Source of the DNA: Pseudoalteromonas sp. SMS1
Lineage (GTDB): Bacteria; Pseudomonadota; Gammaproteobacteria; Enterobacterales; Alteromonadaceae
Reading direction: 5' to 3'
DNA length: 64,000 bases
Assembly: GCF_021530565.1 (NCBI RefSeq)
Contig: NZ_JAKGBI010000007.1
Coordinates: 124,001-188,000, forward strand
Shown here: piece by piece, positions 1 to 8,385 of the stretch
Layout of the letters: each line of letters starts with the position of its first letter
Numbering within the stretch: position 1 is the first letter of the stretch
The notes under the pieces: model-generated
Told to the model about the DNA's origin: nothing
What the model saw: the letters and a program-made list of their open reading frames with translations, nothing else
The model's database searches: none
Made by a program: the position numbers and the translations under genes

Positions 1-1820
1 ACAGAGCCAGACATAACGCTTTGCTCCACACCAGCATCAACCACAGGTGCACGATTTTTCCCGTCTGCGATAGGGTGTCCTAAGGCCTCGTGCATCCAGT
101 TTAAAATATCCCCATTATCAGTATCAATTTCCCAGCCGAACATACCGCCAAGGCCTTCTTGTTGTACAAGCTGCCCTTTCGCATTTATTGACTTCTGGTC
201 ATCATATGAAATTAAATCTCCGGTACTTGGGCGATATATGTATGGAGCCTGAGCGGTAGTATCATAGTGATACTCCCAATCAGGATGTTTGGCCCATTGT
301 GCAATATTGGCATACATCAAAGTGCCAGGTTCAAGTTTAAATGCATCCGCAGGCGCTGAAGGGCCCGTCGCCTTACCCTGCATGTGATGGGTTCCTGGCG
401 TGTATTCAACCCCAGTCCACCCTCGACCATACATTGCTACTCCGGCTATCAGTTTATTGCTAGGCACACCTTGGGCTGTTAATAAATCAATGCCTGTTTT
501 TAAATTGTATTGAGTCGTACGTTTATCTGCAGGTTTAAAGTCTGATGGGTAAACAGCGGTTTGATGGCCAAGCCCTTCCAAGTCCCAAGCACCGAAATAG
601 TCATAGGACATCATTAAGATATAGTCCATATATTTAATGGCTTCACCGTAGTTCACTTTTTCTAGTTTGTCGTAACCGACATTTATCGCTGACGTGAGCT
701 CATACTTGCGGCCCGTGCGCAATTCTTCTTCGTCCAGCATTGCACGAAGTTCACGCATCAGCTTGAGGTAAGTTGCACCGTCGTTTGGCGAGCCTAAATT
801 TGGATTGGCTGCCGCAACTCCAGGGAATTCCCAGTCGATATCTATGCCATCCCAAAACGCCCACGTTCTCAGGAATTTACGACAAGACTCAACGAATACT
901 TTACGATTCGCATCCTGCTCCATGAAATAGAAAGGATCAGACAACGTCCAGCCACCAATAGAAGGGATTATTTTGAGATCTGGATAGCGCTGTTTTAGTG
1001 CCATCATTTGACCATAGTTACCTTTTATCGCGTCTTGATTTACTTGATCACCGATTGGTTTCATATAAGCCGCCCAAGGATCAGGAGGGGCCAACTCAAA
1101 GTCGTTCAAGCCCGCAGTCACCTTTTGGAATGTTTCATACCCTGTCGGGTTTTCAGTCTTGAAGGATTCATTAGGGCCTGCAATAGCCACAAACCCATAA
1201 AAGATGTGGGTTAAGTTTTGTGCAGGAATGTTGTCAATATAGTAATCCATTCCTTCGACGCGATAAATTGACCACTCAGCGGCATAGGCAGCCACCATTT
1301 TACCAGTTGTGTTTACGTAGGAGCGGTTTGTCATTTCAATTGGAAACCGAGGGTCATTCACCCTCATCGGAAGCGGATCTAAATGCGTTCCCGCAGTATC
1401 GGCAACAATCAAAGTTTTAGCATTACTGCTGTCTGTACAACCACTCGAATTACAAAGCTGCACGGTGAGCTGATATTTACCGCCGGTATCAAAAGTTAAT
1501 GTTTCTACGCCTGATTGCGAATTACCAACATCGGTTAAAACCCGACTGTGCACGACTCGTCCATCCAGTAGGATGTTAACAGTATCACCTGCCACTCCCG
1601 TCCACTTTGACCACGGCACAGACACATCAACACTAGGGGCAACCACAACATCTTTGTACGCCAAAGAGTCTGTGATTGTCACCAGGCTGTGTTTTTCAAC
1701 CATCCACTCTACTTTCGGTGCGCCGGGCACAGCCGCCAGTGATGGAATAGAGGTTACTAAACTAGAGAATAATAAAGCCCCTTTTACGTGGCTTAAAACC
1801 CTATTATTCACATACTTCAT
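1..1820 (-). CDS. chiA: Secreted GH18 chitinase (ChiA type), C-terminus beyond window
   Basis: Endochitinase of glycoside hydrolase family 18 that cuts chitin outside the cell. About 606 residues are visible. They begin MKYVNNRVLSH with a signal peptide ending near SLAA. A ChiA N-terminal beta domain follows (about residues 25-135), then the GH18 barrel with catalytic motif DGIDIDWEFPG near residue 323 (DxxDxDxE, last E the acid/base). Other barrel motifs are SIGGWTLSDPF, MMSYDYFGAWD and GGMFGWEID. The reading frame is open at the left edge at RAPVVDAG, which looks like the start of a PKD or chitin-binding module, so the C-terminal accessory domains lie outside. The start codon at 1820 is preceded by GAAGGAAT, a good ribosome binding site. 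The gene lies 43 bases after a small secreted protein on the same strand, so the two may be co-transcribed. Family call is firm; module content past the edge is inferred. Confidence 0.93.
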   Translation of the reverse strand, partial: MKYVNNRVLSHVKGALLFSSLVTSIPSLAAVPGAPKVEWMVEKHSLVTITDSLAYKDVVVAPSVDVSVPWSKWTGVAGDTVNILLDGRVVHSRVLTDVGNSQSGVETLTFDTGGKYQLTVQLCNSSGCTDSSNAKTLIVADTAGTHLDPLPMRVNDPRFPIEMTNRSYVNTTGKMVAAYAAEWSIYRVEGMDYYIDNIPAQNLTHIFYGFVAIAGPNESFKTENPTGYETFQKVTAGLNDFELAPPDPWAAYMKPIGDQVNQDAIKGNYGQMMALKQRYPDLKIIPSIGGWTLSDPFYFMEQDANRKVFVESCRKFLRTWAFWDGIDIDWEFPGVAAANPNLGSPNDGATYLKLMRELRAMLDEEELRTGRKYELTSAINVGYDKLEKVNYGEAIKYMDYILMMSYDYFGAWDLEGLGHQTAVYPSDFKPADKRTTQYNLKTGIDLLTAQGVPSNKLIAGVAMYGRGWTGVEYTPGTHHMQGKATGPSAPADAFKLEPGTLMYANIAQWAKHPDWEYHYDTTAQAPYIYRPSTGDLISYDDQKSINAKGQLVQQEGLGGMFGWEIDTDNGDILNWMHEALGHPIADGKNRAPVVDAGVEQSVMSGS

Positions 1821-1863
1821 TAGAATTCCTTCTACATGTTATTGTTTTTGTTTATATTGGTAA

Positions 1864-2298
1864 TTACTTACCCGCTTTTTTAAATTTCAATGGGCCTTTC
1901 TCCCCCCCTGAAAAATATTCTCCGATCAAGTACTGCCCATCTTCAGACAACGTCAAAGTATGAATTCCTTTGGTTGTCCACCCTGGTATCTGCTGTGTCA
2001 CTTCCACATGCACAGTAATCGTATCTAGATGTCTTACGCCCATACCATGTTCGATAAATGGTGCACCTTTAAACTCAAGGTAATGTGCGGTAAATATTTG
2101 CTGGCCTTGCTGAGATACAATTAAATGACCATTTTCAAAATGACTGTTATTTACGTCATGCCATAAACCCGATATACGCCTAGATTTGTTTACTTGCGTT
2201 TTTTCGGCCCCACCGTAGACAACGTTGTCATTTGCATCCAAATAAAACGAAAAACTAAGTAAGATAAAAAATAAAAGATAAAAAATAACCTTAGCCAT
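1864..2298 (-). CDS. Small secreted protein of unknown function upstream of chitinase
   Basis: A 144-residue protein not assigned to a family. It starts with a clear hydrophobic signal sequence (residues 1-22, KVIFYLLFFILLSFSFYLDA). The mature part looks beta-rich, with alternating hydrophobic strands and glycine turns, for example SGLWHDVNN, GQQIFTAHYLEF, TITVHVEV and GIHTLTLSEDGQYLIGEYF. The last repeat-like strand pair resembles a lipocalin-like or calycin-like small barrel, but no diagnostic motif is present. It has no cysteine pair, lipobox or catalytic signature. Its 43-base spacing to the chitinase start suggests one transcript and perhaps a periplasmic or extracellular accessory role in chitin use; that role is inference only. 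Confidence 0.7.
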   Translation of the reverse strand: MAKVIFYLLFFILLSFSFYLDANDNVVYGGAEKTQVNKSRRISGLWHDVNNSHFENGHLIVSQQGQQIFTAHYLEFKGAPFIEHGMGVRHLDTITVHVEVTQQIPGWTTKGIHTLTLSEDGQYLIGEYFSGGEKGPLKFKKAGK

Positions 2299-2626
2299 AT
2301 ATGCGTCCGTCTCGAAAAGTTAACAAAAGAGATGCAACCGTTAACGTCAATGTACCTAATACAAATAAAAACTCAACTCTCATGAAACATTGAAGCCACA
2401 AAAAATGCATTGTAATCACATCCATCGTTGAGCATATTGGGTAACAAAGTGGAATCTTAGGCTGATATGTTGTCTGACGCGCTCACTCAATTATCGAGAT
2501 ACTCTATTGACGCTAAGCGCCCTCCACTCTGCCTCATCGTCATTTTATTTTTCAGTATGAATCAACTTCGACGTTTTATCGGTCTCTTAATAACAGGATA
2601 ATAAAATACAAACGAGTGTGCTTGAT
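2299..2626. other. Divergent intergenic region
   Basis: About 330 bases between the chitinase-side operon (leftward) and the interrupted transferase gene (rightward). It should hold both promoters. No strong palindrome, RNA structure or small ORF with a ribosome binding site was seen. An AT-rich stretch precedes each gene. Confidence 0.5.
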
Positions 2627-3169
2627 ATGTCTAATCACAACTATGTACCGAATAATGTATGGCAGTGGCAAGAAGGTAATGGCGGTAAATTCGCGAATAT
2701 CAATCGACCCACTTCGGGGCCTAGATTCGATAAGTCGCTTCCTCAAGGTCAACATGCCTTACAACTTTACTCACTGGCAACACCAAACGGTGTCAAGGTC
2801 ACCGTTTTATTAGAAGAGTTGTTAGAAATTGGCATATCGGCTGCGCAATACGATGCGTTCACTATTGATATTATGGAAAGCGCACAGTTTTCAAGTGGCT
2901 TTACAGCTATCAACCCAAACTCTAAAATCCCTGCACTGGTTGATAACAGTCACACCCCGCCAATAAGGGTATTTGAGTCTGGTGCTATTTTGCTTTATCT
3001 CGCAGAGAAATTCTCTGCATTTTTACCCACAGGCTTTACAGAGAGAACCGAATGCCTCAATTGGTTGTTTTGGCAAATGAGCTCAGCCCCCATACTGGGT
3101 GGAGGGTTTGGTCACTTATACGCTTGTCAATATCCCCACCCAAATCATCATTCTAAACATACTCATTAA
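2627..3169 (+). pseudogene. yghU: 5' part of a YghU-type glutathione S-transferase, interrupted by the island
   Basis: Glutathione-dependent disulfide-bond oxidoreductase family (YghU). The N-terminal thioredoxin-like domain is complete: LQLYSLATPNGVKVTVLLEE, NPNSKIPALVD, and VFESGAILLYLAEKF, the ESGAI-type glutathione-binding loop. Host sequence stops at codon 3122-3124 after GGGFGHLYA. The following 14 codons (CQYPHPNHHSKHTH) are read from island DNA up to a stop at 3167-3169. The missing C-terminal half is at 22468-22842; together they rebuild about 289 residues, the usual family length. ATG 2627 is preferred over GTG 2618 because it aligns with the start of the island copy (MSNHNYVP against MSEKQYTP). 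The product lacks half of the helical domain and is probably non-functional. Confidence 0.92.
3111..3137. other. Left attachment junction (attL) of the integrative element
   Basis: Host codons end at GGT CAC TTA TAC GC and foreign sequence begins TTGTCAATATCCCC. Joining the left host part to the right host part (22468 onward) with a shared GC dinucleotide (3122-3123 and 22468-22469) restores the frame exactly as HLYAYAP, matching the intact paralogue (HFYAYAD). A shared core of only two bases is what large serine recombinases use. The foreign arm 3125-3137 (TGTCAATATCCCC) is an imperfect inverted repeat, about 10 of 13 bases, of the foreign arm at the other end (22443-22455). Confidence 0.75.
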
Positions 3170-3195
3170 TTTCAATTAATTAGGCTTTACGAAGC

Positions 3196-3230
3196 ACTAT
3201 ACAAAATAATTAAGTGGTATTTTGTATAGT
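3196..3230. promoter_or_regulatory. 12-bp inverted repeat in the promoter of the island transferase
   Basis: ACTATACAAAAT (3196-3207) and ATTTTGTATAGT (3219-3230) form a perfect inverted repeat with an 11-base spacer, 54 bases before the ATG at 3284. The right arm contains TATAGT, usable as a -10 box. It has the look of an operator for a dimeric repressor. It has no run of T after it, so it is unlikely to be a terminator. No cognate regulator lies next to it. Confidence 0.5.
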
Positions 3231-3283
3231 AATATTTCAGCCACTCAACTCACTTAAACGAACAAAAAGACAGGGATATAGCT

Positions 3284-4144
3284 ATGAGCGAAAAGCAATA
3301 CACTCCGCCTAAGGTTTGGAAAAACGAAGCAAGTAGCGGTAACAAGTGGGCCAATATAAACAGCCCTGAATCTGGCGCTAGATTTGAACGAGAGTTACCC
3401 AAAGGTGAACATCCATTTCAACTGTATTCACTAGCTACTCCAAATGGTCAAAAAGTGACTATCTTATTTGAAGAACTCTTGGCACTAGGTATTAAAGAGG
3501 CTGAATATGACGCATACCTCATCAATATCGGTGAATCAGATCAGTTCTCTTCTGGATTTGTAGGAGTAAACCCTAACTCTAAAATCCCTGCATTAGTTGA
3601 CAAATCGGGGGGCGAAACCGTAAACGTGTTTGAATCCGCCTCTATACTTGTTCATCTTGCTGAAAAGTTTGGCAAGTTCTTACCAAGTAATGGATCTGCA
3701 CGTAGCCAAACATTTAACTGGTTATTTTGGGCGCAAGGCTCTGCCCCATTTTTAGGTGGTGGTTTTGGTCATTTCTATGCTTATGCGGACGAAAAGCAAG
3801 AGTACCCTATTAACCGATTTGCGATGGAAGCGAAACGTCAACTTGACGTGCTAGACAAACAACTTGCAAAGAACACTTATGTCGCTGGTGAAGAATATAC
3901 TATCGCTGATATGGCTATTTGGCCTTGGTATGGCAATTTGGTGCTAGGCAAGTTATATGATGCTGCTGAGTTCCTAGAAGTACATACCTATGAGAACGTT
4001 GTACGCTGGGCTAAACAAATAGAGTCTCGTGAAGCGGTACAACGAGGCATAGTGGTGAATAAAGGATGGGGGGAAGAATGGGAACAAGTCCCAGAACGAC
4101 ACTCTGCTGAAGATATCGACCGTGTATTGCAAATCCGCCCATAA
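3284..4144 (+). CDS. yghU: Intact YghU-type glutathione S-transferase carried by the island
   Basis: Complete 286-residue glutathione-dependent disulfide-bond oxidoreductase of the YghU family. The thioredoxin-like domain covers about residues 45-130 (FQLYSLATPNGQKVTILFEE, NPNSKIPALVD, VFESASILVHLAEKF). The all-helical C-domain follows (GGGFGHFYAYADEKQEYPINRF, YTIADMAIWPWYGNL). It is collinear with the interrupted host gene, clearly homologous by eye over its whole length, but with many substitutions, so it is not a recent tandem copy. It has its own promoter region with a palindrome, a GGGATA-like ribosome site and its own terminator. It begins only ~160 bases inside the left junction. Inference: it replaces the function lost by insertion. 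Confidence 0.93.
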   Translation: MSEKQYTPPKVWKNEASSGNKWANINSPESGARFERELPKGEHPFQLYSLATPNGQKVTILFEELLALGIKEAEYDAYLINIGESDQFSSGFVGVNPNSKIPALVDKSGGETVNVFESASILVHLAEKFGKFLPSNGSARSQTFNWLFWAQGSAPFLGGGFGHFYAYADEKQEYPINRFAMEAKRQLDVLDKQLAKNTYVAGEEYTIADMAIWPWYGNLVLGKLYDAAEFLEVHTYENVVRWAKQIESREAVQRGIVVNKGWGEEWEQVPERHSAEDIDRVLQIRP

Positions 4145-4224
4145 CCTTGTACACAACTCACGACTCTAAGCGGTTAAAAACGGTCGATAAGGGTTTAAAA
4201 AATGGTTTTCTAACCCTCGCAACC

Positions 4225-4250
4225 AAGGAGGAATTACTCCTCCTTCTTTT
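4225..4250 (+). terminator. Hairpin terminator after the island transferase
   Basis: AAGGAGG and CCTCCTT pair around the loop AATTACT and are followed by CTTTT. The hairpin overlaps the last codons (KKEE) of the convergent gene ending at 4234. Confidence 0.6.
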
Positions 4251-4854
4251 GATTATTAAGTTCTTGTTTGATCTGCAAGTATGCCGCTCTGGACTCTTCA
4301 GAAAGCGCTTGAACTTGCTGTTGGTAGTGAAGCATTTGCGTATCGAAAAGTTCTTTGATCAAAGCTTGGTTTATTAGATGGCGTTCAAACAGTTCTTTTA
4401 CCTTATCTTCGACACCTTGACCGTTTTCAGTGAGTCTTTTTTTGTCTGAAATGGGTTTGATTAGCGATAGTATGGATTTCTTGGTCGGACAAACACCTAG
4501 CAAGTTCAGTGAAAAGAAACTCATTGCCAAACACGAGAATGCGCTAAATAGTTCAGGGTGGTTGTTGATAAGCTGACTCAAGATCTGAGTAATAAGCGTG
4601 TGTTTAAACCGTCTCGTTTGTCCTGAGATTTTTCCGCCTATTCTGGCTAATTTCGGGTTTACCTCAGATAAGTAATATTGCTGCATATCCCAGTTAGAAC
4701 CTCTTCGATGTTCAATCTCAATCAAAAATCCTTCTAAGATATTTTCTTTTTCTCTGTTCAATGCTGCTACTCGCAGCAAATGGACTTCGCCCTGTTTCTG
4801 AGAAAATCTTTGAAATGCTGTGGTGTTGATGTTTAATTCTGTGGTGTTATTCAT
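4234..4854 (-). CDS. Unknown island protein, 206 residues
   Basis: Not recognised. It starts at ATG 4854 after GGAG with 6-base spacing. The protein is mostly helical and soluble, with a basic, serine/glutamine-rich N-terminal half (IGGKISGQTRRFKHTLITQIL) and a hydrophobic patch near residues 101-122 (LFSAFSCLAMSFFSLNLLGV). A charged C-terminal helix (LSEESRAAYLQIKQELNNQKKEE) probably forms a coiled coil. No catalytic motif was seen. It is flanked by 12-bp inverted repeats, and its last codons lie in the terminator of the convergent transferase gene. Downstream of its start are 245 bases of non-coding sequence before the ardC-like gene, which is on the same strand. A cargo role in defence or regulation is possible but unsupported. 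Confidence 0.6.
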   Translation of the reverse strand: MNNTTELNINTTAFQRFSQKQGEVHLLRVAALNREKENILEGFLIEIEHRRGSNWDMQQYYLSEVNPKLARIGGKISGQTRRFKHTLITQILSQLINNHPELFSAFSCLAMSFFSLNLLGVCPTKKSILSLIKPISDKKRLTENGQGVEDKVKELFERHLINQALIKELFDTQMLHYQQQVQALSEESRAAYLQIKQELNNQKKEE

Positions 4855-5099
4855 AGTTCACTCCTTTAAAAACGGGTTTTTAAACCCTAAGTCAGTGATC
4901 CATAAATCGAGCAAACGTCAAATTGAGTAAAAGTTGAGCGTGAAAAAAATCCCTCTACTACAGTGTTTTTACGTTTTGAGAATATTATAGTGCGTGGTTT
5001 ATTAAGGGGGAAAGACTGTGAATTGGGAGTTAGCGATAGCTTATTGCGATAATGTGTGCAAGAAGCCCGATTTGGGCTTTTTGTGTTTTTACTCTTTCG

Positions 5100-6521
5100 C
5101 TAAAGAAATAATCGAGATCCATTTCTGGGTTTTTGCATTGTGAAGTTATCTGGCTCGATATCCAGCATCGAATCACAGAATAGCTCTTGCTTCACCTCTA
5201 GTTCTTGCAGCTTGTGCTCTATCGATTTTGCGGCTGGGCCATACACATTAACTTTCTTTTCATCGGTGTAAATTTCTAACCCTTTGGCTAAATGGTTAAA
5301 ACCAACAATTCGCTGATTTTTAAGCGGAATCAAAAAACCAAATGAGCGTGATTGTCTGTCAATGAACTGGCTGAGTTCGTCACTGTAGGCACAGTTGAGC
5401 GTCACTCTTTGGTCTAGCAGGTTAGGAACAGAATAAGCAGCTTTTTGTTGTAGCTTTAACTTGTGCTCTGCGACTTTATCACTGATGTACTGTTGCGCCT
5501 CTTTCGCTTGTTTACATACACTGAGTAGCACTTTTTTATTGTCTGAAAAGTGGCTCGACCATCCTTCTAAGTAGCGAGCGTGGGAATGAAACGTTTCTAA
5601 GCCCTCATCTAAGCACATAAACATTGTTGCTGTCTCAGCGATTAATTCTTCTTTTGAGTATGTCGCACTGCCAAATATGCCTGACATATCACGCCCCAAA
5701 TGCTTTGAAGTTGAGTGAGAAATTTCGTGCAAAATCACTGCAAAATAGGCTTTATCAGAGCGGAACTTATGCCTAGGAGGGATCACAATCTCGTGTTTGC
5801 TAGGCGAATAATAAGCTCTATCCTCGTTCTTCTCTATTACAGGTACTCCCATCGCATCAATGATGAGCTGGGCTTTCTCAACAAACTCCTGATCTCGCAT
5901 TTCTTCACTCATTTGCTGTGATTCAAGTTCGGCCTGTTTAGCAAAATAACTGCGCTCGTCAATGTATGATTGAGGTAGAAGATGTTTGATGCGCTCTATC
6001 GGAAAAACTTTGTATGGTTTAAGCCCTTTGCGTTTGAGGTAGCCCTTATCGTGCATTTCTTTAAAACTCATTCCTTGGGTTTCATTCTCAAATTTAGCCT
6101 TGCTGATCACCTCACCGTCTTTCTTGTAAGTTTCAAGGTATTTTACGACTTGAGCATCCAGTTTTAGCCCTTTCAGTGGTTTATCAGGATCAAATATTTC
6201 TGACTTAGGGGGGAGTTGATCTTTGTGCTGTTCTAATAGTGCAGCGGCTTGTTTGAATGTGGCGTAAATTGGCACTTTGGTAGCGGATTCTTCCTGAGCT
6301 TGTAGCAACATTATGATGTTCACCCCGTTGTAGTTATTGTCGTTAAAGTTTCTGGGTAGGGCGTTTAAGGTAGAACGATAAAAGCTCACATTGATATCAT
6401 TTTCTGAAGATGGTTTTTCCCCTTTCGGTTTTGAAAAGTAATCGAATAGACGGTTTAGTATTTCGTTTTGTTGGTCTGTTTTTGCAGTAGTGCGTCCTGC
6501 ACTCGATCTTGGCATTTTCAT
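5100..6521 (-). CDS. ArdC-like antirestriction protein with zincin metallopeptidase domain
   Basis: A 473-residue protein with two domains. The N-terminal part (about residues 15-110) resembles the ArdC single-stranded-DNA-binding domain (NYNGVNIIMLL in place of the usual YxGxNxLLL). A zincin-like metallopeptidase domain follows, with motif HEISH near residue 265 and a downstream glutamate-rich helix KEELIAETATMF that should supply the third zinc ligand. ArdC proteins on mobile DNA protect incoming DNA from host restriction. A C-terminal extension (about residues 365-473) is not recognised. The ATG has a strong AAGGAG site. It is divergent from hsdM, so an anti-restriction gene and a restriction operon share one 274-base control region. 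Domain call is good; the antirestriction function is inferred from family. Confidence 0.8.
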   Translation of the reverse strand: MKMPRSSAGRTTAKTDQQNEILNRLFDYFSKPKGEKPSSENDINVSFYRSTLNALPRNFNDNNYNGVNIIMLLQAQEESATKVPIYATFKQAAALLEQHKDQLPPKSEIFDPDKPLKGLKLDAQVVKYLETYKKDGEVISKAKFENETQGMSFKEMHDKGYLKRKGLKPYKVFPIERIKHLLPQSYIDERSYFAKQAELESQQMSEEMRDQEFVEKAQLIIDAMGVPVIEKNEDRAYYSPSKHEIVIPPRHKFRSDKAYFAVILHEISHSTSKHLGRDMSGIFGSATYSKEELIAETATMFMCLDEGLETFHSHARYLEGWSSHFSDNKKVLLSVCKQAKEAQQYISDKVAEHKLKLQQKAAYSVPNLLDQRVTLNCAYSDELSQFIDRQSRSFGFLIPLKNQRIVGFNHLAKGLEIYTDEKKVNVYGPAAKSIEHKLQELEVKQELFCDSMLDIEPDNFTMQKPRNGSRLFL

Positions 6522-6795
6522 AAGTAACTCCTTTTCTTAGGCTGCTACTTATGTCGTATCACTGATTTTGAATTATCCAAGTTATTGAAAGTATAGCGTT
6601 AATTTTATCCCTAGATTTCGGCTTTTTGAGGGAATAGTAGAAGCGAAATTTCTAGTGCCAATTTAGTTAAAAGTGATGTCTATCAACTTGATATGAGTGT
6701 GATTTCAATAGAAAAATCAGGGTGTTTCTGATAGTATTTGGCCCAAAATGTAATCAATAAAATATTCTTAACAGAATCCTATAGGGTGTGCGTAA

Positions 6796-8385
6796 GTGGC
6801 TAAACTGTCTACTAAAAAAACAGCAGCAAAAAAGAAAGAAAAATCATTTGAAGAAACACTCTGGGATGCAGCAAACAAGTTGCGTGGTAGTGTTGAATCG
6901 TCAGAATACAAACACATCGTATTGAGCCTGATTTTCCTCAAGTTCATCAGTGATACGTTCGAGAAGCACCGTCAAAAGCTGATTGATGATGGCTATGAAG
7001 CTCGAATTGATATGGTTCCAGCCTATACCAAAGACAATGTGTTTTATCTACCAGAAGAGAGCCGTTGGAGCTTTGTTCAGCAAAACGCCAAACAAGAAGA
7101 TATTGCTCTAAAGATCGATACCGCTCTTAGTACCATCGAGAAAACCAACAAAGCACTGCAAGGTGCATTGCCTGATAACTATTTCTCTCGCCTTGGTTTG
7201 GATGTCAGCAAGCTATCTGCGCTGATTGACGTGATTAACAACATCGACACCCTAGCGAATCCGCACGAAGATGTAGTAGGTCGAGTCTACGAATATTTCT
7301 TGTCTAAATTTGCGATTGCAGAGGGTAAGGGTAAAGGCGAGTTCTATACACCAAAGAGCATCGTTAACCTAATCGCAGAACTGATTGAGCCATACAAAGG
7401 TAAAATCTATGACCCTTGTTGTGGTTCGGGCGGTATGTTTGTTCAGTCAATGAAGTTCATTGAGAACCACAAGGGCAACAAGAAAGACATTTCTGTGTAT
7501 GGTCAAGAGTACACAGGTGCAACCTACAAACTAGCGAAAATGAACCTCGCTATTCGTGGTATCTCTGCCAACCTTGGTGCAGCCGCAAAAGATACCTTTG
7601 CTAATGATCAGCACGAAACTCTTAAAGCTGATTTTATTATGGCAAACCCGCCATTTAACCAAAAAGACTGGCGAGCTTCTGATGAGCTGGTTGATGATCA
7701 TCGTTGGGACGGCTACGAAACACCACAAACAGGCAATGCCAACTATGGTTGGATTTTGCATATGGTGTCGAAGCTGTCTGAAAACGGTGTGGCTGGATTT
7801 ATTCTAGCTAACGGTGCGTTATCAGGTGATGGGACAGAAAAAGCTATTCGCCAGAAACTTGTCGAGAATGGTTTAGTAGAAGCGATCATCATTTTGCCGA
7901 TGAAGATGTTCTATACTACCGATATCAGTGTGACACTTTGGGTTATTAACAAGAACAAGAAAGAGCGAACGGTTCCACACAAAGATCTGACTCGTCATTA
8001 CCGTAACCGTGAAGACAAAGTTCTGTTTATGGACTTACGTAAACACGGTGAAGCATTTGAGAAAAAATACGTTCAATTCTCTCCAGAGAAAATCTCTGAA
8101 ATTGCTGAAACGCTTCACACTTGGCAAGAAGTACGTGCCGAGACGGAATACAAAGATATTGCTGAGTATTGTTACTCTGCGACTAAAGAAGAGATTGCAG
8201 CTAAAGACTACTCATTAGTGCCAAGTAAATACATCGAGTTTAAGAATCACGATGAAGATGTCGATTTTGACCAGAAAATGAGTCAAATGCGAGATGACTT
8301 TACAGCACTATTGAAGCAAGAAGAAAAGTCGAAATCGGAACTTTTATCGGTATTTGAAGAGTTGGGTTATGAGATCACACTATAA
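6796..8385 (+). CDS. hsdM: Type I restriction-modification methyltransferase subunit
   Basis: N6-adenine DNA methyltransferase subunit, 529 residues, of a type I system; it modifies the bipartite target chosen by HsdS. The N-terminal helical domain (LWDAANKLRGSVESSEYKH, about residues 20-170) is typical. The SAM motif is YDPCCGSGGMF near residue 206. The adenine catalytic motif IV is NPPF near residue 284. GEFYTPKSIV, the hallmark of HsdM, precedes motif I. The start is GTG 6796 behind AGGGTG. It overlaps hsdS and heads the operon hsdM-hsdS-hsdR-mrr. All motifs look intact, so it is probably active. Confidence 0.96.
   Translation: MAKLSTKKTAAKKKEKSFEETLWDAANKLRGSVESSEYKHIVLSLIFLKFISDTFEKHRQKLIDDGYEARIDMVPAYTKDNVFYLPEESRWSFVQQNAKQEDIALKIDTALSTIEKTNKALQGALPDNYFSRLGLDVSKLSALIDVINNIDTLANPHEDVVGRVYEYFLSKFAIAEGKGKGEFYTPKSIVNLIAELIEPYKGKIYDPCCGSGGMFVQSMKFIENHKGNKKDISVYGQEYTGATYKLAKMNLAIRGISANLGAAAKDTFANDQHETLKADFIMANPPFNQKDWRASDELVDDHRWDGYETPQTGNANYGWILHMVSKLSENGVAGFILANGALSGDGTEKAIRQKLVENGLVEAIIILPMKMFYTTDISVTLWVINKNKKERTVPHKDLTRHYRNREDKVLFMDLRKHGEAFEKKYVQFSPEKISEIAETLHTWQEVRAETEYKDIAEYCYSATKEEIAAKDYSLVPSKYIEFKNHDEDVDFDQKMSQMRDDFTALLKQEEKSKSELLSVFEELGYEITL

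Larger units (their letters stand above)
4190..4888. repeat. 12-bp inverted repeats flanking the 206-residue unknown gene
   Basis: AGGGTTTAAAAA at 4190-4201 and its reverse complement TTTTTAAACCCT at 4877-4888 lie just outside the gene at 4234-4854. The right copy overlaps a small hairpin (GGGTTT/AAACCC) in the promoter of that gene. It could be a regulatory pair, or ends of a small insertion; no target duplication was seen. Confidence 0.4.

Noticed and set aside
1573..1863. Plus-strand open frame over the chitinase N-terminus
   Set aside because: It is a shadow of the chitinase frame; composition and context favour the minus-strand gene, which has a signal peptide and catalytic motif.
3284..4144. 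Tandem duplication of the host transferase gene
   Set aside because: The two copies differ at many positions throughout and lie on either side of the element junction, so a recent duplication is unlikely.
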